Shown: positions 1 through 9,527, counted from the first letter of the stretch. The stretch: 59,861 nt of DNA from Thomasclavelia saccharogumia DSM 17460 (GCF_000686665.1 NZ_JMLH01000012.1:1-59861), one strand, 5' to 3'. Program-made: numbers and translations. Notes: generated by a model not told the origin, from the sequence alone.

Positions 1-3000
1 TTTATTTGGTTTCAATCTTAATTCTAAGAACGCCTTGATTAATTTAGTATAACTTTCTTCTACTTCATTTTGCATTGCATTTTCATCAGCTAATACATCT
101 TTTGCTTCAGTCAATACTGGTAACATTGCATTCCATGATCCTTCACTATAATCAGCTCTATTTAATGCATCTATCTTGTTTACTAGATCTTGTAATAATG
201 TCTTATCACCTTTGTAGAACTCTAATTTCCACATCACTTGAGCCAAACGATCAAATGCGTTATCTACTGCTTCTTGAGCAGCTTCTTCATCTGCTAATAC
301 CGTTTTTGCTTCATCTAAAGCAGCTCTAAATTCATTTACAACAGCAGGAACAACTTTATCCAAATCAGCTTCACTAACTTGACTGGCAATATCTACTGCT
401 ATTTCTAAAGCCCCTTTGTTTACTTGATCTTCAATTTTTATTTTTTCAAGAGCTGCCATTGCTGTATTAAGAGCTTTTATAGCTTCTTCTACTTCTTGTA
501 AAGTTGCACTTTCATTTTCATAAACAGCTTGAGAGTTTAATAATACTGTCTGCAAATTTTGATATGATTCTTGAGTATAAAGAGTCTCTTCAATATCTAA
601 AGCTCTTTGAATAGCGGCTTTTAAATCACTTTTATCTATTAATACTTTTTCTAATTTTATAATAGCTTCTTTTAAATTCCATGTTGCTATATCAATATCT
701 GTTTGTGCAATATCATCCTGTTTTAATAATTCTTTTGCTCCATTTAAAGCTTCTAAATATGCATCATAGCTTTCTTTTGTATAGCCATCTTGATCCATAA
801 CTTCATTAACAAGATTTTGTAATTCTGTTTTATCAGCTATAATTTCTAATGATTGATATGCTTGACGTAATTGATCGATTATTTGATCAATTTCATTTTG
901 ACTAACATCTTTTTCATAAATGTTTTGAGCCATCTGCTTGATTTTTAAATAGTTTTGATAACTTTCACTTGTATATAATTCTTGATTAACTTCTTTATTT
1001 AGTTCATTTTCTAAAACCTTTTTATCAATGATAGCTTGCGAATTAACAATTACTTCATTTAAACGCCACCATGCTTCATCATTATCTTGTGTTGCTAAAA
1101 CTTTTATTCCAAATACATCAACTGGCTGTTGTAAAGTAATCGTTTCATCCGAAATTCCCTGTAATGTTTGAAGAGTTTCAAACGTTTTTCCATCTTTTGT
1201 AATTTGTAATTCACCATATTTTAAGATATCTCTATCAGAAATCAATCTAACCGTCTGCAAATTAATTGGTTCTCTAAACATAATTTGTACATAATCACCA
1301 GCTTTTTGATAATTATTTTTCCAATACGTTGTCGAAATATCATCATCAAAAGCATAATCAACGTTATAAACATAACCAGTATTAGGATCTTGATACGGAT
1401 TACCATTAGTCGTTACAACTGCAAATTTTTTCATATATAAACTATTTCTAGCATTCTCTATTTGCAAAACAGCCAAATTAATCCTTGCTTGTGTTGCATA
1501 AGTATCATTATAAATAGACTGTCCAATTTGTTTTGCAATATCATAATTTCTCAATGCTTCACTATCATATATAGTTTTATCAATATTTTCACTAAGAAGT
1601 TCTTTTAATCTGCTTTTATCTGTCTTTTCTATATCTGTAATACCATTGTATAACTGTTCACTTTGTTGAACGATAATTGTCATCAATGATTTCACTTCAT
1701 CATATGTACCATCTTGTAAAATAGTTTTTAATTCTTCAACATTCGAACTTAATAATTCTTTAAATACACGATTTGATTCTGTCTCTATAACATCATTTAA
1801 TGCCTGCTCTGCCAAAACAATAACATCATTAACTTCTGTTTCACGCATTCCAAAAACTTCTAATTCAGAAAAGTTTCCTGAATAATATCCATTTCCAGCC
1901 CAAGTAGCACAAAACATCTTTGTTTGTTCGTATTTTACATATCTAATCTGTAAAGCCTTATCTATTTTACATACAACCTTATCACTTGTACCACCACTAA
2001 GATTTTCTTGGATATCAACACACTGCCAAACTTCACCATCACTAGATACATACAATCTATAAGCTTCTGGCATTTCTTTAAAATGAATAGCAATGTTCTC
2101 TACCAAACACATTTCGCCTAAATCTACTTGTACCCAAGCACTATCATCGCGATTAAGAGAAATTCTATTACTATAATCACCATCAGTTGCATTTTGGGGA
2201 TCAAATTGTGGATAAACCAAAGTTCCATCATCATTATAACCACCTTCAACACCACTAACTGTTACCGCTTTATCCAAAGCTAAGTTTAATGATGGTACTA
2301 CTGCAGTAGTTTTGACTTCATTAAAGATAGACATTGATTTTAAATATCCTTTAATTCCTGATCCAATTTTTTCAACCGGCAAAACAAATGTACTGCTAGC
2401 TTGTTTACTAGCACTAACTTGATAATATTCACCAGTACCAATAAGTACATTATCTACATAAAGCTGTAAATCAGTATTATTACAAGTCAACGTAAAATTA
2501 ATCATTGTGTTTTCTGGAATATTATAATCAAATAGATAGACATACCCTTTTCGTTGATATCCTATTTTACCAGTATTATCATAATTATAATACAGTGCCC
2601 CATCTTTTCCGCTAAACATTAGGGCATTAGCTGGCGTTGCTGATGAAATCATCATCTCAAATTCAATAGTATAAGGATATCCAATTGAATCAAATGGCAA
2701 AGATATATAACCATTACCATCTAATAACAGAGCTTTTTGATCTGAGTCAGTTTTCAAATTTATAATATTTGCATCATAATGATTTTCTGATAAATCTTTA
2801 GCTACATTATTTTCTACATTGGCAAAATCATATTTTACAACTACATCACTATTTGATTTAACATAACGCGCAGGATTAGCATTCGGTGCATATTGACCAA
2901 ATTTTTCAACTCGAGTCATAAATTCTTCTCCAGTTTGGTCTGCAGTTTTTTCTCCATACCAATTTTTCTCAGCCATTAACATTATTTGATCACGATGGCG

Positions 3001-4695
3001 ATCAAAAATATCAAACTGAGAAGCACCAACTTTAATATCATTCCATAAAGCTGCTTCTGTACCTAATAACAACGGATGCCCTGGTTTAATAATTTCATTA
3101 GCTGATATCATACCTGCTTCCCATGTATCATATAAATTCTTAATATTCAAGTAATCATGATAGCCAGCAGCTGGTACTATATATAAATATCCATCAATAT
3201 TATTAATCATTGGATATTCTCCATCTAACATCAATTTTAAATTGGCAAAACTTTTTGACCAAAAATGAAATACAGCTTCATTAGATACTGGTGTTTCTCC
3301 ACCATAACTGCTGCCTTCTACATTTAACCCTGACCAAAGTCGTGGCTGAACATTTTTTGAGTTTACATATTTGATCATCTCATCCATATAAGCACGCATT
3401 TCTTCATTATGACCTGATGGATATTCATCTGTTCCAATATTAAATTTTTGATTTTGAAATACTGGATCATCTCCATCTAAAAATTCATCATACAACGACT
3501 TCATAAATGCAATTGCATCACGATTAGATAAATCGATATGATTACCATCCAACATTATAGAAGGATCTACATAACTTATTGAACGACAGTGTGCAGGTGT
3601 ATCAATCTCGGTTACAACTTCAACACCATATTGATATACTTCTTTTTGATACTGTTTATAAGCCTCTTGCGAATAGATTTCATCTTCTGGTATTCCAGAA
3701 TTAATAGCTGGATACTTTTTACTTTCTACTCTAAATGCTGTAGATTGTTCTCCACCATCATCATTGATATGAACATGAATCTCATTTAATTTAAAAAATG
3801 CTGCGTATTTTGTAATTTCTTCTAAATAATCTAATGGCATATAAAATCTTGCTACATCTAACATTGTAGATCTAACTTGATATTGTGGGTAATCTCTCAT
3901 TAAGCCTCTAGGCAATGTCAAATTCTGACTGTCCATAAACATTTGAGCTAATGTTGCTCCAGCATATAATAATCCTTTTTCTTCAGGTGCTGTTACTGTT
4001 ACACTATCAGCTATTTCCATTGAATATCCTTCATTACCAACAGATAAATTTTGATCTAATTCTAATAAAATATCTCCAGCTTGACCCTCACCTGAAATGA
4101 TTGAAACTTTAGTTTGCGTCATTTTTTCAATATAAAATACTATTTTAGCTGCAACATTTTGCAACGTCTCATCATTTAAAACTATATTACCACTAAATTT
4201 AAATGTACCTTGGTTCCCTTTCCATTCCCGAATACCTGGTAAAACTTGTGGTCTATTAATTTGACCATCATCGTATTGACCATTAACTTTAACTATAATA
4301 GGATCATCCATATGCAAACTTTCTTTTGTATCTATATTTTCCACCTGATAATATAAGTAAACGATCATATCTTCTAACGGCTGCGTAATTTGACCATCTT
4401 TACTGATAACTGCACTATTGCTTGTTCCATATAATGAAATACTGTATTGATCGTCTTCTATTACCGGTAAAATAATTTTTTGACCATCGGAAGATAAAGT
4501 TGGCGCTTTATCTTTTACGCTATTAAATATTTCAAGCAGTTTACTATCAGAAGTTATTTTTTCTATCTCGAGTTTAGAATCACTATTCTCTACTTTTTCA
4601 ATTGAGAGCGACTCTTTTTGGACTGCTGAAACATTTATTATTCCTAATGAACATAACATACTTATACATATTATTACAGCAAATATCTTTTTCAT
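1..4695 (-). CDS. GH20 beta-N-acetylhexosaminidase-type surface protein with discoidin and FIVAR modules (3' end outside window)
   Basis: The open frame runs from an ATG at 4695 (preceded by GGAGG) to the left window edge, so the C-terminus is missing. Visible order: signal peptide (about 1-24), GH20b-like N-terminal domain (about 125-265), GH20 catalytic barrel (about 270-590) with the acid/base pair D423-E424 in NIGTDEYP, a LamG-like domain (about 630-790), an F5/8-type C domain (about 800-955), a second discoidin-like domain (about 1085-1200), then helical FIVAR repeats to the edge. GH20 enzymes remove terminal GlcNAc or GalNAc from glycans. The usual His before the catalytic motif is Asn here. 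The end of the frame (LRLKPNK) matches the region just before the anchor in the protein at 36105-42698, so an anchor probably lies off-window. Expression is likely controlled by the RAT leader upstream. Family confidence is high; the exact substrate is unknown. Confidence 0.9.
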   Translation of the reverse strand, partial: MKKIFAVIICISMLCSLGIINVSAVQKESLSIEKVENSDSKLEIEKITSDSKLLEIFNSVKDKAPTLSSDGQKIILPVIEDDQYSISLYGTSNSAVISKDGQITQPLEDMIVYLYYQVENIDTKESLHMDDPIIVKVNGQYDDGQINRPQVLPGIREWKGNQGTFKFSGNIVLNDETLQNVAAKIVFYIEKMTQTKVSIISGEGQAGDILLELDQNLSVGNEGYSMEIADSVTVTAPEEKGLLYAGATLAQMFMDSQNLTLPRGLMRDYPQYQVRSTMLDVARFYMPLDYLEEITKYAAFFKLNEIHVHINDDGGEQSTAFRVESKKYPAINSGIPEDEIYSQEAYKQYQKEVYQYGVEVVTEIDTPAHCRSISYVDPSIMLDGNHIDLSNRDAIAFMKSLYDEFLDGDDPVFQNQKFNIGTDEYPSGHNEEMRAYMDEMIKYVNSKNVQPRLWSGLNVEGSSYGGETPVSNEAVFHFWSKSFANLKLMLDGEYPMINNIDGYLYIVPAAGYHDYLNIKNLYDTWEAGMISANEIIKPGHPLLLGTEAALWNDIKVGASQFDIFDRHRDQIMLMAEKNWYGEKTADQTGEEFMTRVEKFGQYAPNANPARYVKSNSDVVVKYDFANVENNVAKDLSENHYDANIINLKTDSDQKALLLDGNGYISLPFDSIGYPYTIEFEMMISSATPANALMFSGKDGALYYNYDNTGKIGYQRKGYVYLFDYNIPENTMINFTLTCNNTDLQLYVDNVLIGTGEYYQVSASKQASSTFVLPVEKIGSGIKGYLKSMSIFNEVKTTAVVPSLNLALDKAVTVSGVEGGYNDDGTLVYPQFDPQNATDGDYSNRISLNRDDSAWVQVDLGEMCLVENIAIHFKEMPEAYRLYVSSDGEVWQCVDIQENLSGGTSDKVVCKIDKALQIRYVKYEQTKMFCATWAGNGYYSGNFSELEVFGMRETEVNDVIVLAEQALNDVIETESNRVFKELLSSNVEELKTILQDGTYDEVKSLMTIIVQQSEQLYNGITDIEKTDKSRLKELLSENIDKTIYDSEALRNYDIAKQIGQSIYNDTYATQARINLAVLQIENARNSLYMKKFAVVTTNGNPYQDPNTGYVYNVDYAFDDDISTTYWKNNYQKAGDYVQIMFREPINLQTVRLISDRDILKYGELQITKDGKTFETLQTLQGISDETITLQQPVDVFGIKVLATQDNDEAWWRLNEVIVNSQAIIDKKVLENELNKEVNQELYTSESYQNYLKIKQMAQNIYEKDVSQNEIDQIIDQLRQAYQSLEIIADKTELQNLVNEVMDQDGYTKESYDAYLEALNGAKELLKQDDIAQTDIDIATWNLKEAIIKLEKVLIDKSDLKAAIQRALDIEETLYTQESYQNLQTVLLNSQAVYENESATLQEVEEAIKALNTAMAALEKIKIEDQVNKGALEIAVDIASQVSEADLDKVVPAVVNEFRAALDEAKTVLADEEAAQEAVDNAFDRLAQVMWKLEFYKGDKTLLQDLVNKIDALNRADYSEGSWNAMLPVLTEAKDVLADENAMQNEVEESYTKLIKAFLELRLKPNK

Positions 4696-4797
4696 ATATC
4701 CTCCTTCTTTTTCATATTTAATCTAAGATCCTATTATAATAATTTCAAATTGTTACTTATCATTTATTTTCTTTAATTTTTGCTATTATATTTTTTA

Positions 4798-4807
4798 CCT
4801 CCTTTCT
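4798..4807 (-). promoter_or_regulatory. orphan Shine-Dalgarno-like AAAGGAGGT in the 5' leader
   Basis: On the minus strand an AAAGGAGGT sequence lies about 100 bases before the GH20 start and is not followed by a start codon at normal spacing. Similar orphan elements occur in the leaders of the two other large surface-protein genes (near 42740 and 48316). Confidence 0.35.
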
Positions 4808-4833
4808 TTTTTATTTATCATTTTCATAATAAG

Positions 4834-4882
4834 CAAAAAAAGCAAGACTCAAAAGAACAAAATGTCCTCTCGAGGTCTTGCC
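4834..4882 (-). terminator. leader terminator overlapping RAT (attenuator of the GH20 gene)
   Basis: On the minus strand GCAAGACCTC pairs with GAGTCTTGC and is followed by a run of seven T. The 5' arm shares bases with the RAT element, as in BglG/LicT/SacY-controlled genes, so antiterminator and terminator folds exclude each other. Confidence 0.8.
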
Positions 4883-4902
4883 TAATTAAATAGTAACAAT
4901 CC
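4873..4902 (-). promoter_or_regulatory. RAT ribonucleic antiterminator (BglG/LicT family target)
   Basis: The minus strand reads GGATTGTTACT, a 7-base loop region, then TTAGGCAAGACCT. This is the 30-base RAT layout known from sacB, sacPA and bglP (GGaTTGTtACT ... GGCAAaACCT). It lies a few bases after the predicted transcription start and overlaps the terminator. An RNA-binding CAT-PRD protein would be the partner; none is encoded in the window. Confidence 0.82.
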
Positions 4903-4911
4903 TATATAACT

Positions 4912-4940
4912 ATATTAACCCCATAATCTAAAAAAAACAA
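4912..4940 (-). promoter_or_regulatory. predicted sigma-A promoter for GH20 leader RNA
   Basis: Minus strand TTGTTT, 17 bases, TAATAT. The start of transcription would fall immediately before the RAT element, the expected geometry for antitermination control. Confidence 0.5.
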
Positions 4941-5054
4941 ACATTTTTTAACGATTTATGTTAATAATAAACCAACTAAAATTATTTACTTAAAAATATT
5001 TTATATCATACTGCTTTTACACAAATAAACTATCATGTTTTAAATATGATGATA

Positions 5055-6155
5055 TCATTTATCCACCATTCTATTTTTTCGATACTTGAGAAAATCATTA
5101 AAAAACATTCTAATTATACAAATTAAAGGCACTCCTAAAAACATTCCAATAAATCCAAATAAACTACCAAAAACTGTAATTGAACAAATGATCCAAAACG
5201 GTGAAATTCCCACACTATCACCTAAAATTCTAGGTCCTAAAATCAAACCATCAAATTGCTGTAAAGCAAAAATAAAAATTGCTGATGTCAATGCCGGCAT
5301 AAACCCTTCAATTAATAAAACAATAAAAACAACTGGTATTCCGCCAATAAAAGGCCCAAAATAAGGAATCATATTAGTAATAAAAACAACAAAAGCTAAC
5401 AATGGGAAAAAAGGCAGCCCCATTAAACCAAAACCAATCAAAGCAATTAATCCAATAATCACTGAATCAACAAATTTACCATAAATAAACTTCCCAAAAA
5501 TATTGTGTGATTTAAATGCATATTCATGAATTAAATCAAGATTATCTTTTTTAATAAAAGATAACATAAAACGATCAAATATATTTGCAAGTTTGTCTGC
5601 TTCAATCAATATATAAGGACAAAATATTAATCCTAATAAAATAGTTAACAATGTACTACCAGTTTTACCAGCAAAAATTATTATTTCTATAAAATCATTA
5701 CTACTAAAACCTTTTAACGAATCTACAAAAGTACGCTCAAACTGGATAATTGCTTGTGCTATATTAGGATCATCAAAAGTTTTATTAATAGAACTTTCAA
5801 ATCCTTTTACGTATATATCAATATTCTTAATAAATTCAACTGCATATTCCATTATCATTGGAATCAACCAGGTAAGAAATAATACTACTAACAATACTAC
5901 AATCAAACTCACTAATAAAACACTAATAATTCTCTGATGTTTAACAAGAAAACTATTTTTACTATTAATAAACAATTTAGAAATCATCTGTACTAAAGGT
6001 TCTAAAAAATAAGCTAATATTCCACCAAGTATAATTGGAAAAAAAGCATTTAGTAGAATCGAAAACCACGACGCATCAAACATCTTATAAATCACTATTA
6101 AAATAATACCAATTATTAATAAACCACTATACTGTTTCAATTTATTTCCCTGCAT
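5055..6155 (-). CDS. AI-2E / PerM family transporter
   Basis: A 366-residue integral membrane protein with about eight hydrophobic segments and a long soluble stretch after the first three, the usual layout of the AI-2E (PerM/YtvI/YdbI) family. The C-terminal half contains the typical glycine-rich segments around NMIPYFGPFIGGIP and GLILGPRILGDSVGISPFW. Members have been linked to autoinducer-2 export, ion antiport or polysaccharide-related transport, so the substrate is not predictable. The start at 6155 was chosen because AAGGAG lies at correct spacing before it; a further in-frame upstream extension lacks a ribosome site. It follows the PAP2 gene by 120 bases and is probably co-transcribed. 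Confidence 0.85.
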   Translation of the reverse strand: MQGNKLKQYSGLLIIGIILIVIYKMFDASWFSILLNAFFPIILGGILAYFLEPLVQMISKLFINSKNSFLVKHQRIISVLLVSLIVVLLVVLFLTWLIPMIMEYAVEFIKNIDIYVKGFESSINKTFDDPNIAQAIIQFERTFVDSLKGFSSNDFIEIIIFAGKTGSTLLTILLGLIFCPYILIEADKLANIFDRFMLSFIKKDNLDLIHEYAFKSHNIFGKFIYGKFVDSVIIGLIALIGFGLMGLPFFPLLAFVVFITNMIPYFGPFIGGIPVVFIVLLIEGFMPALTSAIFIFALQQFDGLILGPRILGDSVGISPFWIICSITVFGSLFGFIGMFLGVPLICIIRMFFNDFLKYRKNRMVDK

Positions 6156-6275
6156 GATAATTCTCCTTAAATAACTACTACAATTATACCACAATTATCA
6201 TTACATTACCCTTTTACGCTAAAAATATTATCATCTTTATTTTTACCAAAACTAAATAACCCCTGCTTTAACATT

Positions 6276-6878
6276 TTATGCTGCAAAGAAGGGTTTATTA
6301 CAAAAATATAAAACTATACTTATTGATAGCATCGTTCCACCAAGTACATCACTAAAATAATGCACTCCAAGATATATACGACTTAAATCAACTGCAATAA
6401 TAATTAATAATGATATTGCAATTAAAACATAACGAAAAGAATAATTACTATGATATAAATAATATATAATCATCGCATACAAACAGCTAACAGCCATTGC
6501 ATGTCCACTAGGAAAACTATAATTTGTTTCCACAACCAAATGAACGACATCAGGTCTAGGTCTTTTAAAAATAAATTTTAATCCCCTATTTATCAACTGC
6601 TGCAATAACGAAAGAAGCAAACAATTAAATGCAATCTTTTTATTAAAAAGGAAAATTAATGCAATTACAGCAATAATTCCCAAAAAACTTCCTAAATTAG
6701 TGATCACAATAACTATTTTAGTTATTTCTAAACTCTCAAAACTATGAAGTCCCTCATATATCAACAAGTCTAAAGGAGCAATAAAACCAGTTTGTATTAA
6801 AAAACAATCAATTATAAATACTAATAGCGGTATTAAATACAGCCATCGCTTATAATTCTTTATTAACTCTAATGCCAT
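6276..6878 (-). CDS. PAP2 superfamily membrane phosphatase
   Basis: A 200-residue membrane protein of the type-2 phosphatidic acid phosphatase family. All three catalytic motifs are present: KFIFKRPRP (101-109), PSGH (123-126) and [12 protein letters not shown] (166-177, with His173 and Asp177). Members dephosphorylate undecaprenyl pyrophosphate or lipid phosphates at the outer face of the membrane. The start is uncertain: ATG at 6878 overlaps the end of the serine acetyltransferase gene by 29 bases without a strong ribosome site, which suggests translational coupling; a TTG at 6890 is an alternative. Confidence 0.85.
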   Translation of the reverse strand: MALELIKNYKRWLYLIPLLVFIIDCFLIQTGFIAPLDLLIYEGLHSFESLEITKIVIVITNLGSFLGIIAVIALIFLFNKKIAFNCLLLSLLQQLINRGLKFIFKRPRPDVVHLVVETNYSFPSGHAMAVSCLYAMIIYYLYHSNYSFRYVLIAISLLIIIAVDLSRIYLGVHYFSDVLGGTMLSISIVLYFCNKPFFAA

Positions 6879-7392
6879 TTTCTTTAACAATAAATGCTGG
6901 TACCCCTACAACCGTACAATTATCAGGTACATCAGCTAATACTACTGTTTGTGCTCCTACAATACTATTATTACCAATTGTTACATCTCCAATAACTTTA
7001 GCCCCCGCAGAAATCATAACATTATTCAATAAAGTAGGATGACGCTTAACTTTATGTTCACCGGTTCCAACTCCACCTAATGTTACCCCTTGATATAAAA
7101 CACAATCATCACCGATGATAGTAGTTTCACCAATTACTACTCCCATACCATGGTCAATAAATAACCTTCTACCAATTGTAGCCCCAGGATGAATTTCAAT
7201 TCCAGTAAAAAATCTTGCAATCTGACTCAATAGTCGCGCTAAAAATTTTAAATGAAGCTTTTTCCATAGAAAATTATTAATTCGATAACAAAACATTGCA
7301 TGAACCCCAGGGTAATTAATAATTACATTTAAAGCATATCTTGCAGCTGGATCAGTTTCTAAAACTTTTTTTATCAAACTTTTCTCTCTCAT
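6850..7392 (-). CDS. cysE: serine O-acetyltransferase
   Basis: This 180-residue enzyme transfers acetyl from acetyl-CoA to serine, giving O-acetylserine for cysteine synthesis. It has the short N-terminal helical region, then left-handed beta-helix hexapeptide repeats. The signature [13 protein letters not shown] contains the catalytic Asp80-His81 pair, followed by YQGVTLGG and a C-terminal tail. The length fits the short Gram-positive form. AAGGAG precedes the ATG. The gene sits behind a 200-base leader with a terminator-like hairpin (7513-7554), suggesting attenuation. It overlaps the PAP2 gene downstream. Confidence 0.93.
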   Translation of the reverse strand: MREKSLIKKVLETDPAARYALNVIINYPGVHAMFCYRINNFLWKKLHLKFLARLLSQIARFFTGIEIHPGATIGRRLFIDHGMGVVIGETTIIGDDCVLYQGVTLGGVGTGEHKVKRHPTLLNNVMISAGAKVIGDVTIGNNSIVGAQTVVLADVPDNCTVVGVPAFIVKENGIRVNKEL

Positions 7393-7512
7393 ATTTTCAC
7401 TCCTTCTAGTTAATATAACTATTATTTATAAATATTGCAACTAATATATTAATAATTTATGATCATATTTAACTTTGATATAGGTCAAAATATCATGTTT
7501 TTATAAAAATTA

Positions 7513-7554
7513 ATCATAAAAATAAACAGAACCCATCCCCTTTGGATCCTGTTT
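7513..7554 (-). terminator. terminator-like hairpin in cysE leader (possible attenuator)
   Basis: The minus strand forms an 11-bp stem AAACAGGATCC / GGGTTCTGTTT (two wobble pairs) with a 9-base loop, then TATTTTTAT. There is no gene upstream on this strand for it to terminate, so it more likely attenuates cysE about 120 bases downstream. Confidence 0.5.
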
Positions 7555-7563
7555 AAAAATATT

Positions 7564-7624
7564 AGATACTATTTTGTTATAGTGTGTATCTTTCTTCCCC
7601 CTATAAATCATTAAATGATTTATA
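7564..7624 (-). ncRNA. candidate structured leader upstream of cysE
   Basis: On the minus strand an 11-1-11 perfect inverted repeat (7602-7624, TATAAATCATT arms) is followed by a purine-rich GGGGGAAGAAAG and a hairpin with AGATAC/GTATCT arms (7564-7591), immediately before the terminator-like hairpin. It does not match the S-box or T-box signatures I looked for (no GGTGGTACCGCG-type antiterminator). The family is unknown. Confidence 0.3.
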
Positions 7625-7988
7625 AATAGATTATAATCATTAATTCGTATATGTCAATAAAATAATTGAAATAATCTAATTTTTTATTATTTTTTTAGTA
7701 TATCGCTAAAGAACATAAAAAAAATATCATATTTGTATACAATTTATTTTATTAATAAAAAACAGTAAATAGCTATTTAGAACAAATAATAAAAGATCAG
7801 GCAGCTAAAAAAATTATTGCTTAAAAGTCATGAAAACTACAAAATAAGAAATTATCGACCAGCAAACAAATATTTATTCAAAAAATATTATTAAATGAAG
7901 CAAAAATGCAAAACTCAAAGATAGTTGATATTGCATTTAGGACAAATTTATGTTATTTTATTATGGTAAACATTAAAGGAGAATGGGT

Positions 7989-8282
7989 ATGTATTTTGTA
8001 ATAAATTGTTTTATTAGTGCAGTATGTATTGTTTCATTAATACTATTTACTGAAGTTTTTCCTAAATGGATCAAATTATTGATTGGAGCAGTCCAAGTTG
8101 TTACTACTTCATATGCAATAGCTATTTTGATCAAAAAAATTGGTGAATGGACTTCGATATGGTCTGGAGATTATAAGTACATTAATTCTAACTTTTTATG
8201 GATTTTACCAATTGTAGCAGTAATAACTATTTTAATTGCATACATCTGCAACAGAAAAGCAAAAAAATCAAAGAAAAAATAA
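7989..8282 (+). CDS. small membrane protein of unknown function
   Basis: A 97-residue protein with three hydrophobic segments (about 2-22, 29-48 and 69-89) and a strongly basic C-terminal tail (RKAKKSKKK). I do not recognise the family. The second ATG at 7989 was chosen because AAAGGAG ends six bases before it, whereas the first ATG (7983) is only one base from the ribosome site. It is a single-gene unit between convergent and divergent neighbours and ends in a bidirectional terminator. Confidence 0.7.
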   Translation: MYFVINCFISAVCIVSLILFTEVFPKWIKLLIGAVQVVTTSYAIAILIKKIGEWTSIWSGDYKYINSNFLWILPIVAVITILIAYICNRKAKKSKKK

Positions 8283-8308
8283 AAACATGAATCAATTCAT
8301 GTTTTTAT
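8281..8308. terminator. bidirectional terminator
   Basis: Perfect 11-bp arms AAAAACATGAA / TTCATGTTTTT with T-runs on both strands, serving the small membrane protein gene (+) and overlapping the end of the aminotransferase gene (-). Confidence 0.85.
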
Positions 8309-9519
8309 TTTATTCCTTTTTCCATACTGATCTGTCTAAGTGTTTTAGCCATCCGCTTTAAAGCATCGACAACCAAATTGTTATCACGATAAACACCCAA
8401 AACAATTCGTATGTAACCCATACCGCCAGGACCATAATTTATCCCATCATTTACAGCAACTTTTGCTTCACTTACTAACCTTTTACATATAAGTGCACTA
8501 TCACCTAATCTACTAACATCCACCCAGGCTAGAAAACCAGACTCTGGCAATTTCATTTTAACGCCTGGAATATCATTTAATATTTCATAGGCAGCATGTC
8601 GCCTAAAATCATAGGCCTTTTCAAACTCTTCCATAAATTCTGGATGTTTAAAAGCTTCGATTGCTGCAATTTGACTAACCGTATTTGTTGCTCCAATAAC
8701 ACTTACAGCACAGCCATACATTACATCCATAATTTCATCGCTTGCAATAATATATCCAACACGATATCCACTTAATCCCATTCCTTTTGAAATAGAACAA
8801 ACTGTAATCGTGTGCTCAAACATATCTGGTAAACTCATTGGTGCAATAAATTCATTTTTAAAAGTAAAATCTTCAAATGCCTGATCACATACAAGAACTA
8901 AATTGTATTTTAAAACAACGGTCCTAACTGCTTCTAAACTTTCGCGATTATAAATAGTTGTTGTAGGATTATTAGGATGAGTCAAAACAATCATTTTTGT
9001 CTTATCAGTAATCAAAGCTTCTAAAATATCTAAATCAATTTGATAATTATTTTCATCTTTTAGTTCTAAAATCATCGGTGTAGCCTGCATCATCTTAATA
9101 TTTTGTAAATTATTAGGATAACTAGGACAGGGAATGATAACCTCATCATCTCTTTGCAAAAATGGAAACATTGAAAAAAATAATCCACTATCACTTCCTG
9201 GGGTAATAATTATATTACGATCAGGTTTTAATTCCACCCCGTATTTTTCTTTCGCTCTTTTACAAATTATCTCTCTGAGCTCCATATTTCCCGTAGGAGC
9301 TGTATAATGACTAGAAACAGGTGAATGTATAGCTTCTATTGTTTTCTCCATTATTGGCTCAGGAATAGAAAAATCAGGCATAAAAGGATCCGCCCATCCC
9401 ATTAATGCCACCCCATTTTCAGCCATCTTAGTATAACTATCTCCAACATCCGCTTTTTCTACTTCACTAAATAATCCGCCTTCATAGTTTAAAAACTCTT
9501 TTTTCATTTTACTTTTCAT
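8305..9519 (-). CDS. PLP-dependent class I/II aminotransferase
   Basis: A 404-residue fold-type I aminotransferase. The PLP lysine is K245 in SISKGMGLSGYR; N183 in HPNNPTT, D212 and R253 complete the cofactor and carboxylate-binding set. It is related to aspartate/aromatic aminotransferases but the amino acid is not predictable. It is the last gene of the oppBCDFA-peptidase cluster, nine bases after the M24 peptidase, so it may process amino acids released from imported peptides. AGTAGG precedes the chosen ATG; a nearby in-frame ATG five residues in is possible. Confidence 0.87.
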   Translation of the reverse strand: MKSKMKKEFLNYEGGLFSEVEKADVGDSYTKMAENGVALMGWADPFMPDFSIPEPIMEKTIEAIHSPVSSHYTAPTGNMELREIICKRAKEKYGVELKPDRNIIITPGSDSGLFFSMFPFLQRDDEVIIPCPSYPNNLQNIKMMQATPMILELKDENNYQIDLDILEALITDKTKMIVLTHPNNPTTTIYNRESLEAVRTVVLKYNLVLVCDQAFEDFTFKNEFIAPMSLPDMFEHTITVCSISKGMGLSGYRVGYIIASDEIMDVMYGCAVSVIGATNTVSQIAAIEAFKHPEFMEEFEKAYDFRRHAAYEILNDIPGVKMKLPESGFLAWVDVSRLGDSALICKRLVSEAKVAVNDGINYGPGGMGYIRIVLGVYRDNNLVVDALKRMAKTLRQISMEKGIK

Positions 9520-9527
9520 AATTTTAC

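Larger units (their letters stand above)
7393..7988. other. AT-rich intergenic region with structured cysE leader
   Basis: About 600 bases without a convincing gene. The left half holds the cysE leader hairpins (listed separately). The right half (about 7630-7978) is very AT-rich, presumably the promoter area for the divergent small membrane protein gene; nothing else recognisable. Confidence 0.5.

Noticed and set aside
5086-5364. Plus-strand open frame of 92 codons
   Set aside because: Antisense to the conserved AI-2E transporter gene, no ribosome site, low-complexity product; the same reasoning removed the other frames opposite opp, pflB, clpB and the surface-protein genes.
7473-7488. TTTGATATAGGTCAAA resembling an FNR/CRP box near cysE
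   Set aside because: One half-site deviates, the site lies inside the cysE leader downstream of the attenuator, and AT-rich DNA yields such matches by chance.
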